DNA of 64,000 nucleotides, taken from contig BSWB01000001.1 of assembly GCA_033239125.1 (NCBI GenBank), forward strand, positions 142,429,981 through 142,493,980. Direction: 5' to 3'. The position numbers were made by a program, and so were the translations under genes. Within the stretch, counting starts at the first letter, position 1, and the number at the start of each line of letters is the position of its first letter. Below are positions 21,576-31,966 of the stretch, piece after piece. The DNA comes from Fagopyrum homotropicum (lineage: Eukaryota; Streptophyta; Magnoliopsida; Caryophyllales; Polygonaceae). The notes below the pieces were generated by a model that saw only the letters and a program-made list of their open reading frames with translations, was not told where the DNA came from and ran no database searches.

Positions 21576-22071
21576 AAATTTTTTGGTTTGAAAACTGAAA
21601 CTAAATGATGAGGCAAAAACTGTAACTAAACAGGGCTTGAAGCATGGTTATCTTGAATCTGTCATTCCTTCCAAGTTTAACTTATTTTCTTATGGCTTTG
21701 AATTTTTCGTTTGGCTTCGAATCTGTCTCGATTTGCTTCGAATCTTGAATCTGTCTCGATTGGCTTCGAATTTTGAATCTGTCTCAATTAGTTCAATGCT
21801 ACTTGTGTTTATTTATATTGTAGTAGGAAACTAACTTATTTTCTGTTGAAAGCTACCAAGTTTAACTTTCAATTAGTTCAATGCTACTCTGTACATATAT
21901 ATGCTACTGTGTACTTTCAATTACTGGCTGAGGATGCTAATAAATAGGTTTATGGAGTGATTATCCTGTCTGTGACTCCTAGCACGCCTATTTGTCTGTT
22001 AAAGATGCACACTAGTTGATTAATTCGACTTATAGAGGGTTCTAGAGAAGCCTATGAGTTGAATCATTTCC

Positions 22072-22441
22072 TTGATTTAGCTGAATCTCTTGCTCATATA
22101 TATAATGAAGTACTGATACTAGTAATTAGTTAAACTTGATATTACTTTATCTATGTTCCTTCTTGATTTAGCTGAATCTCTTGCTCATATATATAATGAA
22201 GTACTAATACTAGTAATTAGTTAAACTTGGTATTACTTTATCTATGTTCCTCCTTGATTTAGCTGAATATCTTGCTCATATATATAATGAAGTACTGATA
22301 CTGGTAATTAGTTAAACTTCTTGGTATTACTTTATCTATGTTCCTTCTTGATTTAGTTGAATCTCTTGCTCATATATATAATGAAGTACTGATACTAGTA
22401 ATTAGTTAAACTTGTTGGTATTACTTTATCTATGTTCCTCC
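22072..22441 (+). repeat. Tandem repeat, about 4 copies of a 91-94-bp unit
   Basis: Units begin TTGATTTAGCTGAATCTCTT at 22072, 22163, 22254 and 22348, each containing GCTCATATATATAATGAAGT and ending CTTTATCTATGTTCCT. Unit lengths 91, 91, 94. Very little divergence, so the amplification is recent. It lies in the untranslated leader of Harbinger copy 2, and no gene lies within. Confidence 0.9.
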
Positions 22442-22939
22442 TTTGACTCGTATCACGTGGACTGGTTTTATTGTCATTGTGTCTGGAGACTTTGCCCAGT
22501 CTTCTTTGCCAACCCTGCAGAAGTGTACTAGAGCTGTGCATTTTTTATAGTTCTCTGTGAGCTGGATTTTTTATAGTTTTGTGATTTTTTATAGTTCTGT
22601 GTTATTTCTTCTTTGCCCAGTCTTCTTTAAGTTGCAGACACTGCATTTTTTATAATTCTGTAAATTTTTTTATAGTTCTGTGTTATCCATGGACACACTA
22701 CTACTATCCTGAGCTGCATTTTTTTAAATTTTTTTATCCAAACTGTGTTGTTGATGCTTGACATAATTATCCTAACTGTGCCGTTGATGCTTGGCATTGA
22801 TCACACTATCCTTAGCTGCATTTTTTAAATTCTGTCATTGTTATGTTGTAATAAGTTGTTTGTATAGATATGCAAATTTTCAATTTGTAGTATACTTTTG
22901 TTTGCACTAAACATATGTTATATTGTTTTGAGCATGTAG
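22442..22939. other. AT-rich leader, no gene
   Basis: Contains repeated TTTTTTATAGTTCTGTG-like phrases (22540-22700) and runs of T. No ORF is supportable; it leads into the Myb/SANT ORF start at 22940. Confidence 0.4.
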
Positions 22940-24017
22940 ATGACCGATAATAATGTGTCACAAAAGTCTAGGGGTCCAAATTTTCCTTGGACATTTGAAC
23001 TAGTAAAACTTCTAGTGTCAATTTTAAATGACTATCAAAAGAAAAAACGGGAGCAAGCAATCTTACAATTGGAAGGACATATCTGCTACATTTATTAGTA
23101 AGGCTGGGAACACTAGAGTTAAGGATTTCTGTAGAAATAAATTCGAGTTAATGAAAAAGGAATACAAGGCTTGGAATCATCTTAGGAATTCTGAAACTGG
23201 TCTAGGATGGGACGAGAAGACTCGAATGATTACGACTTCCAATGAATGGTGGGATAGAAATATAAAGGTAATTTATCAATTTTAGTAGCTACATTGTTAC
23301 AATTTCTACAAAATACTAATTTGTGATGTTTAATAATTTATTTAACTTGATGTGCTTTAAATGTATTGTAGGAAGATGTAAACTATAAGAAGTATAAAAA
23401 ACAAGGGAATGGATGCGGACTACGAGGAGTTGTTGACTTTGTTGTTTGCTGGAAATTTAGCTACGGGTCGTCTAGCCATGTTAGCTGGAATGGTTTGTGA
23501 GGCAACATCAGAGCCTATCTCGTTTGTAGATGATGCGGAATTAGGTTTAGGTGAAGATGACGGTGAGGGTGGTGATTTTTTTCGTAATTTTGTTGGCATT
23601 GTCAATGAAGGTGGCGGTTCTAGCTACTCTGCAGTTCAATCAAACGTCAATGATGAGCCAATTCAATTCATATAACCAACACCGGCAACTAAGGGTAATA
23701 AAGATAAGGGTCCGATGAAGAGGAAAAGAAGACAATCAGTTAGGTCTTCCAAGTTGGAAGCCTTTTTGGAACGTTCACAAGATAACAGTGACAGATTGCT
23801 AGCAGTAATCCAGAAAGAGGTTAATTCTAAGGCAAGAGATAAGGAGAGAGTGACTCGGAGAGGGTTGGATGTTGTTAAAAGGATGGTCCAGAATGACTTG
23901 GTAGAGAGCGGAAGTCCACTGTGGTGTTACATTGTTGGGAGGACTAACATTAGGAAGGATAAGAATATACTATTGAACCTGGATAATGATGAGGAGAGGT
24001 TGCATTGGTTGATATGA
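22940..24017 (+). pseudogene. Myb/SANT-like DNA-binding protein of Harbinger copy 2 (frameshifts, stop)
   Basis: Start ATG 22940. Exon 1 runs to 23267 (donor GT 23268), exon 2 from 23372. Trihelix/Myb_DNA-bind_3 features: FPWTFELVKLLVSILNDYQ, YNWKDISATF, GLGWDEKTRMITTSNEWW. The frame shifts in the A-run near 23036-23046 and again near 23400, and there is an in-frame TAA at 23673-23675. The C-terminal half is basic then helical (KRKRRQ; ESGSPLWCY) and parallels copy 1. In Harbinger systems this protein partners the transposase; here it is inactive. Confidence 0.75.
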
Positions 24018-24230
24018 GAGTATGAGCGGTCATTGATGTAGTTGTCCGAGTGTTAGATTTATTTTATAAAAGTACTTTCTTAAGAAAAACATGTTGGATT
24101 GTGTGTGTTTTGTTGGATTATACAATGATTTTAAATTTCATGAAACTCCTTTCATTATTACCTATCTTTAAATTTCATGATACTCCTTTCTTTAGTAGTA
24201 CTTATCTGCACAATTTATTTCAGGTTTTTA

Positions 24231-25537
24231 ATGTCAAGTTCTAGTACTGATAGCCGTGATAGTGACAACAATGAGCGTAGACAAATTCGACGGTTCAACA
24301 TTATTGAGTCTCATCAAGAATTGCAAAGACAATATGCCATTGCCGCTGACACTACTACAAGCACATATACAAGGAGCCTTGTTACACTGAGTATGACCAG
24401 GGGAAACTTTGGATGGAGGAGATCTTGAACGGTCATCACATTCGGACAGTGAGCATGTTCAAAATGGATGCTGAAGTTTTCCTACGTTTATGTAACGAGT
24501 TGGAGCATAACTATGGCCTCACTTCTTCTACATAAGTCTCGGTAATTGAAAAAGTTGGTTTGTTTTTATACACCCTTGCACAAGGGTGCATGGTTCGTGT
24601 GTTGTTGATAAACACTTTCAAAGGTCAACCAAAACTGTACACCGCTTGTTCCATAGCGTATTGAACTCTATTACCAGATGTGAACATGAAGGGTGTGGAC
24701 TAGCAGGTGATGTCATCCGACCCCGAAACCCAAATTTTCTTAGAACACCATCACACATCGCAGTTGACCCAAGATACAAGGATTACTTTAAGGTAAACAC
24801 ATATAGTAGTATATTGTTTTGGGTCATTTTATTTATTCGTAAGTGGACTTATCGGAACTTTCCAATTCAGGATTGCATTGGTTGTCTGGATGGTACTCAC
24901 ATTAGTGCATGCATTGAAGAAGTTTCTCAAGTTCCGTTTGTTGGAAAGAAACATACTATTACTTTCAACGTCCTCTCCGTATGTGACTTTAATATGTTGT
25001 TCACATTTGTCTTGTCCGGTTGGGAAGGGTCGGCTCATGACGCCAAGGTTCTCGAAAATACAATTTGCAACTCCGATCTCAACTTCCCACTTCCACCTCC
25101 AGATAAACTATCTTTGTGACAAGGGTTATGCAAATAGACCGGGGTTTCCGTATTCAAAGACTCGGTATCACTTAAATCAGTTTTATAATGAGTCTCCTAA
25201 CAACAAAAAGGAAGCGTTTAACAAGGCACATTCTTCTCTGAGAAGCTGCATTGAATGTTGTTTTGGAATCCTAAAGAAGAGATGGAAGTTATTATCTGTT
25301 ATACCTTGTTATCCGGACTACACCCAAGTTGACATCCAACTTGCTTGCTTTGCGTTACACAACTTTATTCGTCTATACTCAGGGTACGATGACTTGTCAG
25401 AAGATGAGGATGAGTTGCCAACGACTAGTCAAGACGAGGTAGAAGAGGTGGAGGAGACCAATGACAATGGAAGAGAAATGGATCATATTCGTGATCGTAT
25501 TGCAACAAAAATTTGGAATGCAAGAAGGAATATGTAA
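24231..25537 (+). pseudogene. PIF/Harbinger DDE transposase, copy 2 (multiple lesions)
   Basis: ATG 24231 follows an acceptor-like TTATTTCAG. The frame shifts near 24390, has TAA near 24533, and shifts again near 24600. The core then reads through RSTKTVHRLFHSVLNSI, a GT-AG intron (24793-24870), GCLDGTHISACIEE (first Asp), SGWEGSAHDAKVL (second Asp) and, after another shift near 25100, SCIECCFGILKKRWK (Glu). The three catalytic positions survive in separate frames. The intron found in copy 1 after the P-P-P run is absent here. It ends TAA with an acidic tail. Confidence 0.85.
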
Positions 25538-25896
25538 TATGTTTGATTTATTAGTGACATTGTCCAACTTTTAAATTTCATGAAACTCCTTTCACTATTA
25601 CCTATCTTTGTTGGATTATACATTGATTTTAAATGTTTTGTTGGATTATACATTGGAATGCAAGAAAGAGTATGTAATATGTTTGATTTATTAGTGACAT
25701 TGTCCAACTTTTATATATGTAATCTTTTATGTTGTAGGTGACACTATTATTAAGTGTGTAAGTTTATAATTTGTAAACGTTGTCTAAATTTACGTCCGTG
25801 TATGATGTTATTGCATATGTGTTATAAAAGTAAAGGCAAAGGACGATAACATTTATAACCAAAGGAATACATTGTTGATTTATGGGTCAGAGAGCC

Positions 25897-26235
25897 CTAA
25901 TAGTACATTACATAAACAGCTATTGCAACCCCACAAAGTAACCCCCAAGCAAACGATCGTAAACAATTTTCCATTTGAAGTTTCTTGTTCACTTGTTTCT
26001 CTTTTTTAAGTTCTTCTTTTAATGACTCAATCATGACAACACCATCCCTTTCCCACATGCGTACTACTCAAACTTCATAATCCAATTTTCTCCTCTCTTC
26101 ACGTAGTCCTTGCACGAAGTCTCTCAAACTTGATGAACATCCACTATCTTCAAATGCGTACATTAGCATCTCATCTTCGATGAGATCATCCTCTGCCATC
26201 CATATCCCACTGTCAAAACAGGAGTCGTCGTCCAT
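25897..26235 (-). pseudogene. Small acidic/coiled-coil protein with C-terminal membrane tail (ORF A), one in-frame TGA
   Basis: Too broken to appear as one ORF, but a single frame of 113 codons runs from ATG 26235 to TAG 25897-25899 with one internal TGA at codon 56, one base from CGA. The N-terminal half is strongly acidic (MDDDSC..., AEDDLIEDEML). The second half is a charged helix (ESLKEELKKEKQVNKKLQ) followed by a hydrophobic tail (WGLLCGVAIAVYVMYY). That is the layout of a tail-anchored coiled-coil protein. It converges on the Harbinger copy-2 transposase (stop to stop 360 bp). Upstream on its strand lies a spliced-leader-like exon with donor AAAG/GTTAG near 27195. Family unknown. Confidence 0.5.
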
Positions 26236-26997
26236 TGGTACTTAACACAAGCATACATTGTGAAGCATACACTATCAATGACCAATAACTGTCAAAAACA
26301 AGTTCTAATCTGATGTGGTGCATAGAATGCCAAAGACAAATAGCACAAACTCACCCATAATAATAATATAAACCAAACTGTAGAAAGGAAATAGCAAGCA
26401 TGGAAACTTGGTCAATACACAAGAAAAAACTAAAAGTTGCAAACTATGAAATTAACCTGCTCCTTCTTAAGCAAATACCAAGCTCAGTTTATAATAGTTT
26501 TTAACAAAAGACTAGTGAAACAATTTGAATTTGAAGTCATTCAAGGACAAAATGAGAAAACTCCAGTTTTTAATGATGAAGCAAAGCAGAGACTCAAAGA
26601 CTGAAGAAAGCAATAGTGAGAATTGTCTTATGTGATCAAAAACACATTTCAAGAGAGAGGGAGGAATAGAACAAAAATAGCCCAAGATCAGTATAGAAAA
26701 AGCACAAAAATTCGCCCAAGATCAGTACACAAATAGTGAGAGATCAGTACAAAAATAGTGATGCCTATTAGCAATAAAGAATCCATCAACACAGAAGTTC
26801 TTCATAGCAAATCAATGCATGATGCCTATTAGCAATAAAGAATCAATCAAATGAGAGCTTTTGAAAGTTCATGAGTTAACCAAAACTTTGCTTATTTCTA
26901 AAGATTGAATACCAACTGAGAGAAAGTCTAGATATAAACGCAGGGACTACAATAAGGTTACCTCCATAGTCACACCCAAGGTGCATATACGACCAAT
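26236..26997. other. Probable 5' intron/leader of ORF A, no gene
   Basis: AT-rich with short direct repeats (GATGCCTATTAGCAATAAAGAATC twice, 26761 and 26820; GATCAGTA several times). No ORF of interest. Confidence 0.4.
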
Positions 26998-27465
26998 CAA
27001 CACAGAAGCACAAAATCGGTACAACTTCATCCAGTTCAGTCACAAAACCGGTAGAGAGACAAATAGCATATATCACCATCAACACAAAAGCACAAAATCG
27101 GTACAACTTCATCCAATTCAGTCACAAAATCGGTAGAGAAACAAATAACACAAAACACAGATTCAAGAGAGAGGAAGAGTGTGTTGGCCTAACCTTTGAT
27201 GATATGGCGGAAGGGAGTCCGACGGCCGGAGGAGGAATCGCTGAAATCTGTTTCTCTCACTTGTCGCCAACGAATCGCCCAAAATCACCGGCGGGAGAGC
27301 TTCGATTTTTTCCTTGTAAAAATGAGGTATTTTTACAACACACCAACCCCAACAAAGCCCGAGAAACACTTGTGTTTTTTCTAAACACAGTTTAGTGTTT
27401 CAATAACCCTAAACACTAAAAAACACTCCCTATTACACTAGTGTACCGAATCACTAGTGTAAAGA

Positions 27466-27486
27466 CTCCTAGTGCCAAACACACCC
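27466..27486 (-). repeat. TIR-like terminus, inner copy
   Basis: Minus strand GGGTGTGTTTGGCACTAGGA. Sub-terminal GAAACACTA...AGTGTTTCTCGG about 95 bp inside matches bases 1-30 of the window, linking this end to Harbinger copy 1. Confidence 0.55.
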
Positions 27487-27930
27487 AGAAGCACAAAATC
27501 GGTACAGCTTCATCCAGTTCAGTCACAAAATCGGTAGAGAGATAAATAGTATATACCACCATCAACACAGAAGCACAAAATCGGTACAACTTCATCCAGT
27601 TAGTCACAAAATCGGTAGAGAGACAAATAGCACAAAACACAGATTCAAGAGAGAGGGAGAGTGTGTTGGCCTAACCTTTGATGATATGACGGAAGGGAGT
27701 CCGACGGCCGGAGGAGGAATCGCCCAAATCTGTTTCTCTCACTTGTCACCAACGAATCGCCCAAAATCGTCGGCGGAAGAGCTTCGATTTTTTCCTTGTA
27801 AAAATGAGGCGTTTTTACAACACACCACCCCCAATAAAGCCCTAAAAACACTTGTGTTTTTGCCAAACACGGTTTAGTGTTTCAATAACCCTAAACACTA
27901 AAAATACTCTCCATTACAGTAGTGTAAAGA

Positions 27931-27951
27931 CTCCTAGTGCCAAACACACCC
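27931..27951 (-). repeat. TIR-like terminus, outer copy
   Basis: Same sequence as the inner copy, followed on the plus strand by TTTAGGTATA. A TTA/TAA target duplication cannot be confirmed because the partner end lies outside the window or is lost. Confidence 0.5.
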
Positions 27952-28230
27952 TTTAGGTATATGGGCTACACACGAATAGATTTCACAAACACAACGTGGA
28001 TTTCACAAATGTAGTGTCTATTCGAAATCCGTAACCGTAAAACTGTGGAAGAAAAAAGTGAAAAAATATGTTTCCTGACATGACACGGTTACGAAACAGT
28101 GTCAGTCAAGTTTTTATGTTTTTGAGTTAGAATTCACATAGAAAAATCATCACAGTTTCGGGATCTGAAACCGTGATTTTTTTTGTTCACGGTTCCAAAA
28201 CCCGTCACGATTACCGATTCCGAATGCGCC
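27952..28230. other. Short intergenic stretch with imperfect inverted repeats, no gene
   Basis: Contains GATTTCACAAA twice and CACGGTT/AACCGTG-type inverted phrases (28080-28210). Possibly a degenerate MITE; not resolvable by eye. Confidence 0.3.
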
Positions 28231-28245
28231 GTGCGTTTACTAGTT

Positions 28246-29060
28246 TTTTTTAAAGCGGAAAGCAGTTCAAACCATTAGACTGCTCATTGCCTAATGGGTC
28301 GAAAGGCCGAAAAAGATCGGTAGACGGACCAACCGTCATTAAAGGCCATAAACAAAAGAGATAAGAGATACACAATATACATAAAAAAAACCCTAAAAGC
28401 AAAAAAAGTCTTCAAGGGAAAGCAGGATGATCCAGCCAACAAAATGCAACGAGCATAAACGTTCATCTTCGAAGGATGTACACAGGTAGGAAGTCCAGGG
28501 AACAACTGTGGACACCTTAGATCTGGATTGCAACAGAGCCGTCAGAGTCGATCACAAATCCACGCCCCTTCTCGACAAACACTCGAAACCGCCATCAAAG
28601 ACAATATCAAACCTCAGAAACGAAACTGCAAAACACGGGTATCGTGATGTATAAATGTGTAAAACTTGATGGTTAAAAGAATAATGATTTGTAAGAAGAA
28701 AGTTGTTCACGAAGGGTTGAATTAGGAGTCAAGTTTTAAAATGTAGGAGTGTTTTGGTTTTGATTGATCTAATTAAGATCGATTTTGTTTTTAAATAAAA
28801 AATTGTCTCGTACAAAAGAGGTTTGAGGCAAAACTCAATCGACCTTAACTATTAAATTTCCTTAACATTTTTGTTGTTTTGGACCGTTAGGTCGGAATCG
28901 GTGTCGTTAGGCCGCACAAATGATGCCCTTGGGACGAAAAAGACCAAACGTTTGTAACATTAATTTTCCTAATACAATTAGTAATATTATTGCTAATATT
29001 GTAATTATATAAGTAACCTGGAGGTTTATAAACAAAGAAACCCTTTAAATTTTAATAAAA
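28246..29060. other. Left part of the repeat-flanked block, no gene
   Basis: No supported ORF; the 73-codon minus frame at 28284-28505 is hydrophobic and unremarkable. Confidence 0.4.
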
Positions 29061-29109
29061 CTAGCGTAATACCCGTACTTTGTGCGGGTTTTGAAATAAA
29101 TATATACGG

Positions 29110-29179
<70 letters not shown>

Positions 29180-30911
29180 CGGAGGGAGAATTGGACAAAA
29201 CTTAATGATATTTATACATCGAAAAAGTAGAGATAATACGTTGTTTAACAAATATAAAAATGTTAGAGTTAGTAGATAATTCGGTGGTTGAAAACTAATA
29301 CTAAATTAAATTTTAATATTTTTTTGAAAAACCATAATTAAAATTTGGAACTTTAAAAAAATAAAACGTTGAATTTATAAACAGTTTAATTCTAGTATGA
29401 AAACTATTAAGATTTACTCATTCCAAGAAATGTCGGATAAATTATATAAATTATTTCTAAAACGGTTAACACTTTTAGTTATCAAAAAAATTCAAACAAT
29501 CCAACATAAATTACATTTGTTAATAATATTGAATCATGATGCGCCTACTTAGATTAAAAAATAGATCAATGTTAAAAAAAATGTACATGTATTAGTTTTT
29601 AATTACTTACTTCATTATATCTATTGTATTTTATCTTATAATCGCTTAACTAATCTTTATGAATACTATAAAGTGCTAGTTTTATTTTGAATATTGGCCT
29701 TAGTTTAGGGCGACGAAACTCTCGACATCATTAACAAAGATTTGCGTATCTTGAATGGATAATCAATATTGATCAACAACTTTACTAAATTCTGTTTTAT
29801 GTGCGATCAAGTAGGTTCTCAATGGGAAGAAGATCGGTAATGAAGTCAATCGATTCCTTCTTTGAACTCCTTGCTTTTAAATTGTCTGGTTCATCTTGAA
29901 TGGCACCCGATTACCTGACTATATACAAAAAAATTATCTAAATCTGAAAACTCGTTCGCTTCGTATCATATTTCTGTAGGCAACAACAATTCAATTTATT
30001 AACTTGCATGAAATTGGCAAAAGTGAAAGGCTTAATTGAATTACCTTGGATAGAAAAGTTAATGTTCATATCCACTTGGATCGAATTGACTGAATAAGAA
30101 GATGAAGATGAGCAATTCAATTGAGAGTAGAGATATTGGATTTTTCGTTGTCCCAAACTAAAGTAAATAATGGAAGAATTGTGAAAAGGAGATACCTTGG
30201 ACGAAGTTCCAAATTAAGATTACTGTCATAATACCAATATAGGCATTTTAGATTAATGAGGATTAGCGTGTCCCACAAAACAATTGAGAATTAGCATGAC
30301 TAAAAGAAGATAAAATTGAAGGAAATGCACCCAATGATTTGTAAAGAGTGAATTTGGTATATAGTCTTAGTTCACTAATTTTGTTTAGTAATTGTGAAGC
30401 TCAATAATTTTGTTAGAATATCCCTCTTTTAAATAATTTAGACTAATTTACCCTTCTACAAGAATTTAAAAGATTCCTAATTAATTATTACCCTTTAATT
30501 GACCTACAATCCCTAATTGAAGAAGGTGTATTTTGAAAGTTACCAATTTTAATCAGCCTAATCAATTAGTAAATCATAAACAATACAAGAAAATTTTAGA
30601 ATATTACATGTTTGTACTCTTCATGTAAATCAGGAAGAGTAAAAAAAAATTCTTGATAATAATTTTACAAAAAATTTACAAGAACTGATCAGCGTAATCA
30701 ATTAGTAATTAATCGTGTACAATAAAATTTTACAAGAAGATAAATCGTGAAACCGTGTACAATAAAATTTTACAAGAAGATAAATCGTGAAATCCAACTT
30801 GTCCAAGAAATACGAAAAATTAATAAACGAATGTAGTCACCAATAGTTGATCTCTGGTTTGTGGGATATTATGTAAAGATTAGTGTCGTCTATTTTAATA
30901 AAGTATATAGA
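29061..30911 (-). mobile_element. Non-autonomous Helitron, complete ends
   Basis: On the minus strand the element starts TCTATATACTTTATTAAAATA (first bases at 30911) and ends with a hairpin ACCCGCAC-AAA-GTACGGGT, then ATTACGCTAG at 29061. These are the canonical Helitron 5'-TC and 3' hairpin plus CTAG termini. The insertion lies between A and T (T at 30912 on plus; A at 29060), the Helitron target rule, with no target duplication. At 1851 bp it has no Rep or helicase, so it is non-autonomous. An open frame at 29938-30156 is unrecognised and may be a captured fragment or chance. Confidence 0.85.
29111..29179. repeat. TA microsatellite
   Basis: About 34 TA units with one TG interruption near 29167, inside the Helitron near its 3' end. 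Expansion here is a common feature next to Helitron hairpins. Confidence 0.95.
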
Positions 30912-31686
30912 TGATTGATCTTACCCAAAAAAAAAAATTAAAAAATTAATTTCCGACTTTCTTCTTCCGTGAGCGAAGGGATCAAATGATGGGAGGGTTT
31001 TATTTTTTATTTTAATAAACATCACATGCTTCAGAGGGCACTGCCAGCCACCAAGAGCGATCGAGATAAGCTGCGGTCGGAGGCCGAATAAGATTTGGGA
31101 GAATAATAGCTAATCCCTTCAATAGAGATGGGAGAATCACCGTCCACGGCAGTTGGAGGTAAGTAGACCGGTTGAAAATCCTTCAAAGAATCAAATTAGG
31201 GGAAATTTGAGAAAATAAACCCTTGGTTCATGAGAAGGGTGAGATTTTTAATCAGAAGAAATCAAAATCGCCAAACAAGCAGATAGGGAGATCTCTTGTT
31301 TGGATTATACAAAGAAACTGGTTTTCCCTTGTTTGGCTATTACAAAGAAAGCTCATGTATTTGCTCAAAGTACAGAGAATTGAAAAGTGTAGACTTGACT
31401 TTCCAATCAAACAGGGAATGAAAAGGGAGGTGACAAGTTATGGGTATGTCATCCCGCTGCTTCTTTGAACGGAAATAGATCCACGAAAAGCCACGAAAAG
31501 CCGAGGATGAAGAGTTTTTTTTAGAAGAAAAGTGAGGTTTCTTGGTGAATGTCGGGATTGCCGTAGAGATTCGGGGTTACCGAAGCGAGCCGAGGTCATA
31601 GGAAAGTTCATTTTGACTAAGGCTAACCTCTTCCCCATATTGGGTTTTGCTACAAAAGAGAGCCTTTTTCGCTCTGTTTTTTGTGT
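30912..31686. other. Right part of the repeat-flanked block, no complete gene
   Basis: Holds an orphan exon candidate at 31128-31158 and two imperfect repeats of TTGTTTGGATTATACAAAGA near 31290-31350. No other coding signal. Confidence 0.4.
31128..31158 (+). pseudogene. Orphan first-exon candidate
   Basis: ATG followed by GESPSTAVG and a strong donor (GGAG/GTAAGTA). No downstream exon is recognised before the convergent host gene. Could be the stub of a truncated gene or chance. Confidence 0.25.
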
Positions 31687-31966
31687 GTGCGTTTACTAGT
31701 TCTGTTTCATGAACATGTATATAGCCTTTGATAACCTTCATCTTTTCTTCATAAACATTGATCATCAGCTTCCATACGGACCATACTAATTACATATACC
31801 ACACACACACACATGAACACATGTTCACAACTTGAAAATTACCATAAGTTCAGAAATTACACACACAAACATATGCCGCATTAGGCTACTTCGCCGAGGT
31901 CGCACAGTCAAAAGGTTCCCTACCGGAACTTAAAACCCGCAAAATGGTCGAAAGCAGGAAACATAC

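Larger units (their letters stand above)
17704..21640 (-). mobile_element. Decayed TIR-type element with captured gene fragment (left end lost)
   Basis: The right end reads, on the minus strand, CCCTGTTTAGTTACAGTTTT from about 21637 inward, a TIR-like motif with the TGTTTAGTTAC core seen again at 21150. Moving inward: a ~430-bp inverted-repeat-bounded segment, a coiled-coil/TM ORF at 19845-20244 and an ALFIN-LIKE fragment at 19160-19350. The left end was not found and may have been removed where the Tekay array sits. Superfamily (hAT or Harbinger) is uncertain because no target duplication could be matched. Confidence 0.45.
21640..25537 (+). mobile_element. PIF/Harbinger-like transposon copy 2, decayed coding half
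   Basis: Contains a Myb/SANT ORF (22940-24017) followed by a DDE transposase (24231-25537) on the plus strand, the same order as copy 1. Both copies share a leader with the phrase CTGTCTCGATTGGCTTCGAA (near 397 and 21760). Several frameshifts and stops make it inactive. The right terminus may be one of the ends at 27486/27951. Confidence 0.75.
26998..27951 (-). repeat. Tandem duplication (~465 bp) of a TIR-transposon terminal region
   Basis: Two units, 26998-27486 and 27487-27951, are about 90% alike by eye and both end CTCCTAGTGCCAAACACACCC. On the minus strand each begins GGGTGTGTTTGGCACTAGGA, a TIR-like start, then a sub-terminal TTACACTAGTG/AAACACTA region, then a short leader exon and the donor AAAG/GTTAG. 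Inside each unit an ~80-bp sub-repeat (AGAAGCACAAAATCGGTACA) occurs about twice. The second unit starts in the middle of that sub-repeat, so unequal crossing-over between sub-repeats could have made the duplication. Confidence 0.75.
28231..31701 (-). mobile_element. Possible retroposed block flanked by 15-bp direct repeats, with nested Helitron
   Basis: GTGCGTTTACTAGTT occurs exactly at 28231-28245 and 31687-31701. Directly inside the left copy is a T-run (28244-28251), as expected for the poly(A) tail of a minus-strand retroposon. Removing the Helitron leaves about 1.6 kb. I see no RT or gag and cannot name the source. The content at 31128-31158 looks like a short plus-strand first exon, which argues against a simple processed copy, so the retroposition reading is tentative. 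Confidence 0.4.

Noticed and set aside
22072..22441. Regular repeats considered as a CRISPR array
   Set aside because: Plant nuclear DNA; units are contiguous without unique spacers; ordinary tandem repeat. The same applies to 49564-49738 and 51150-51690.
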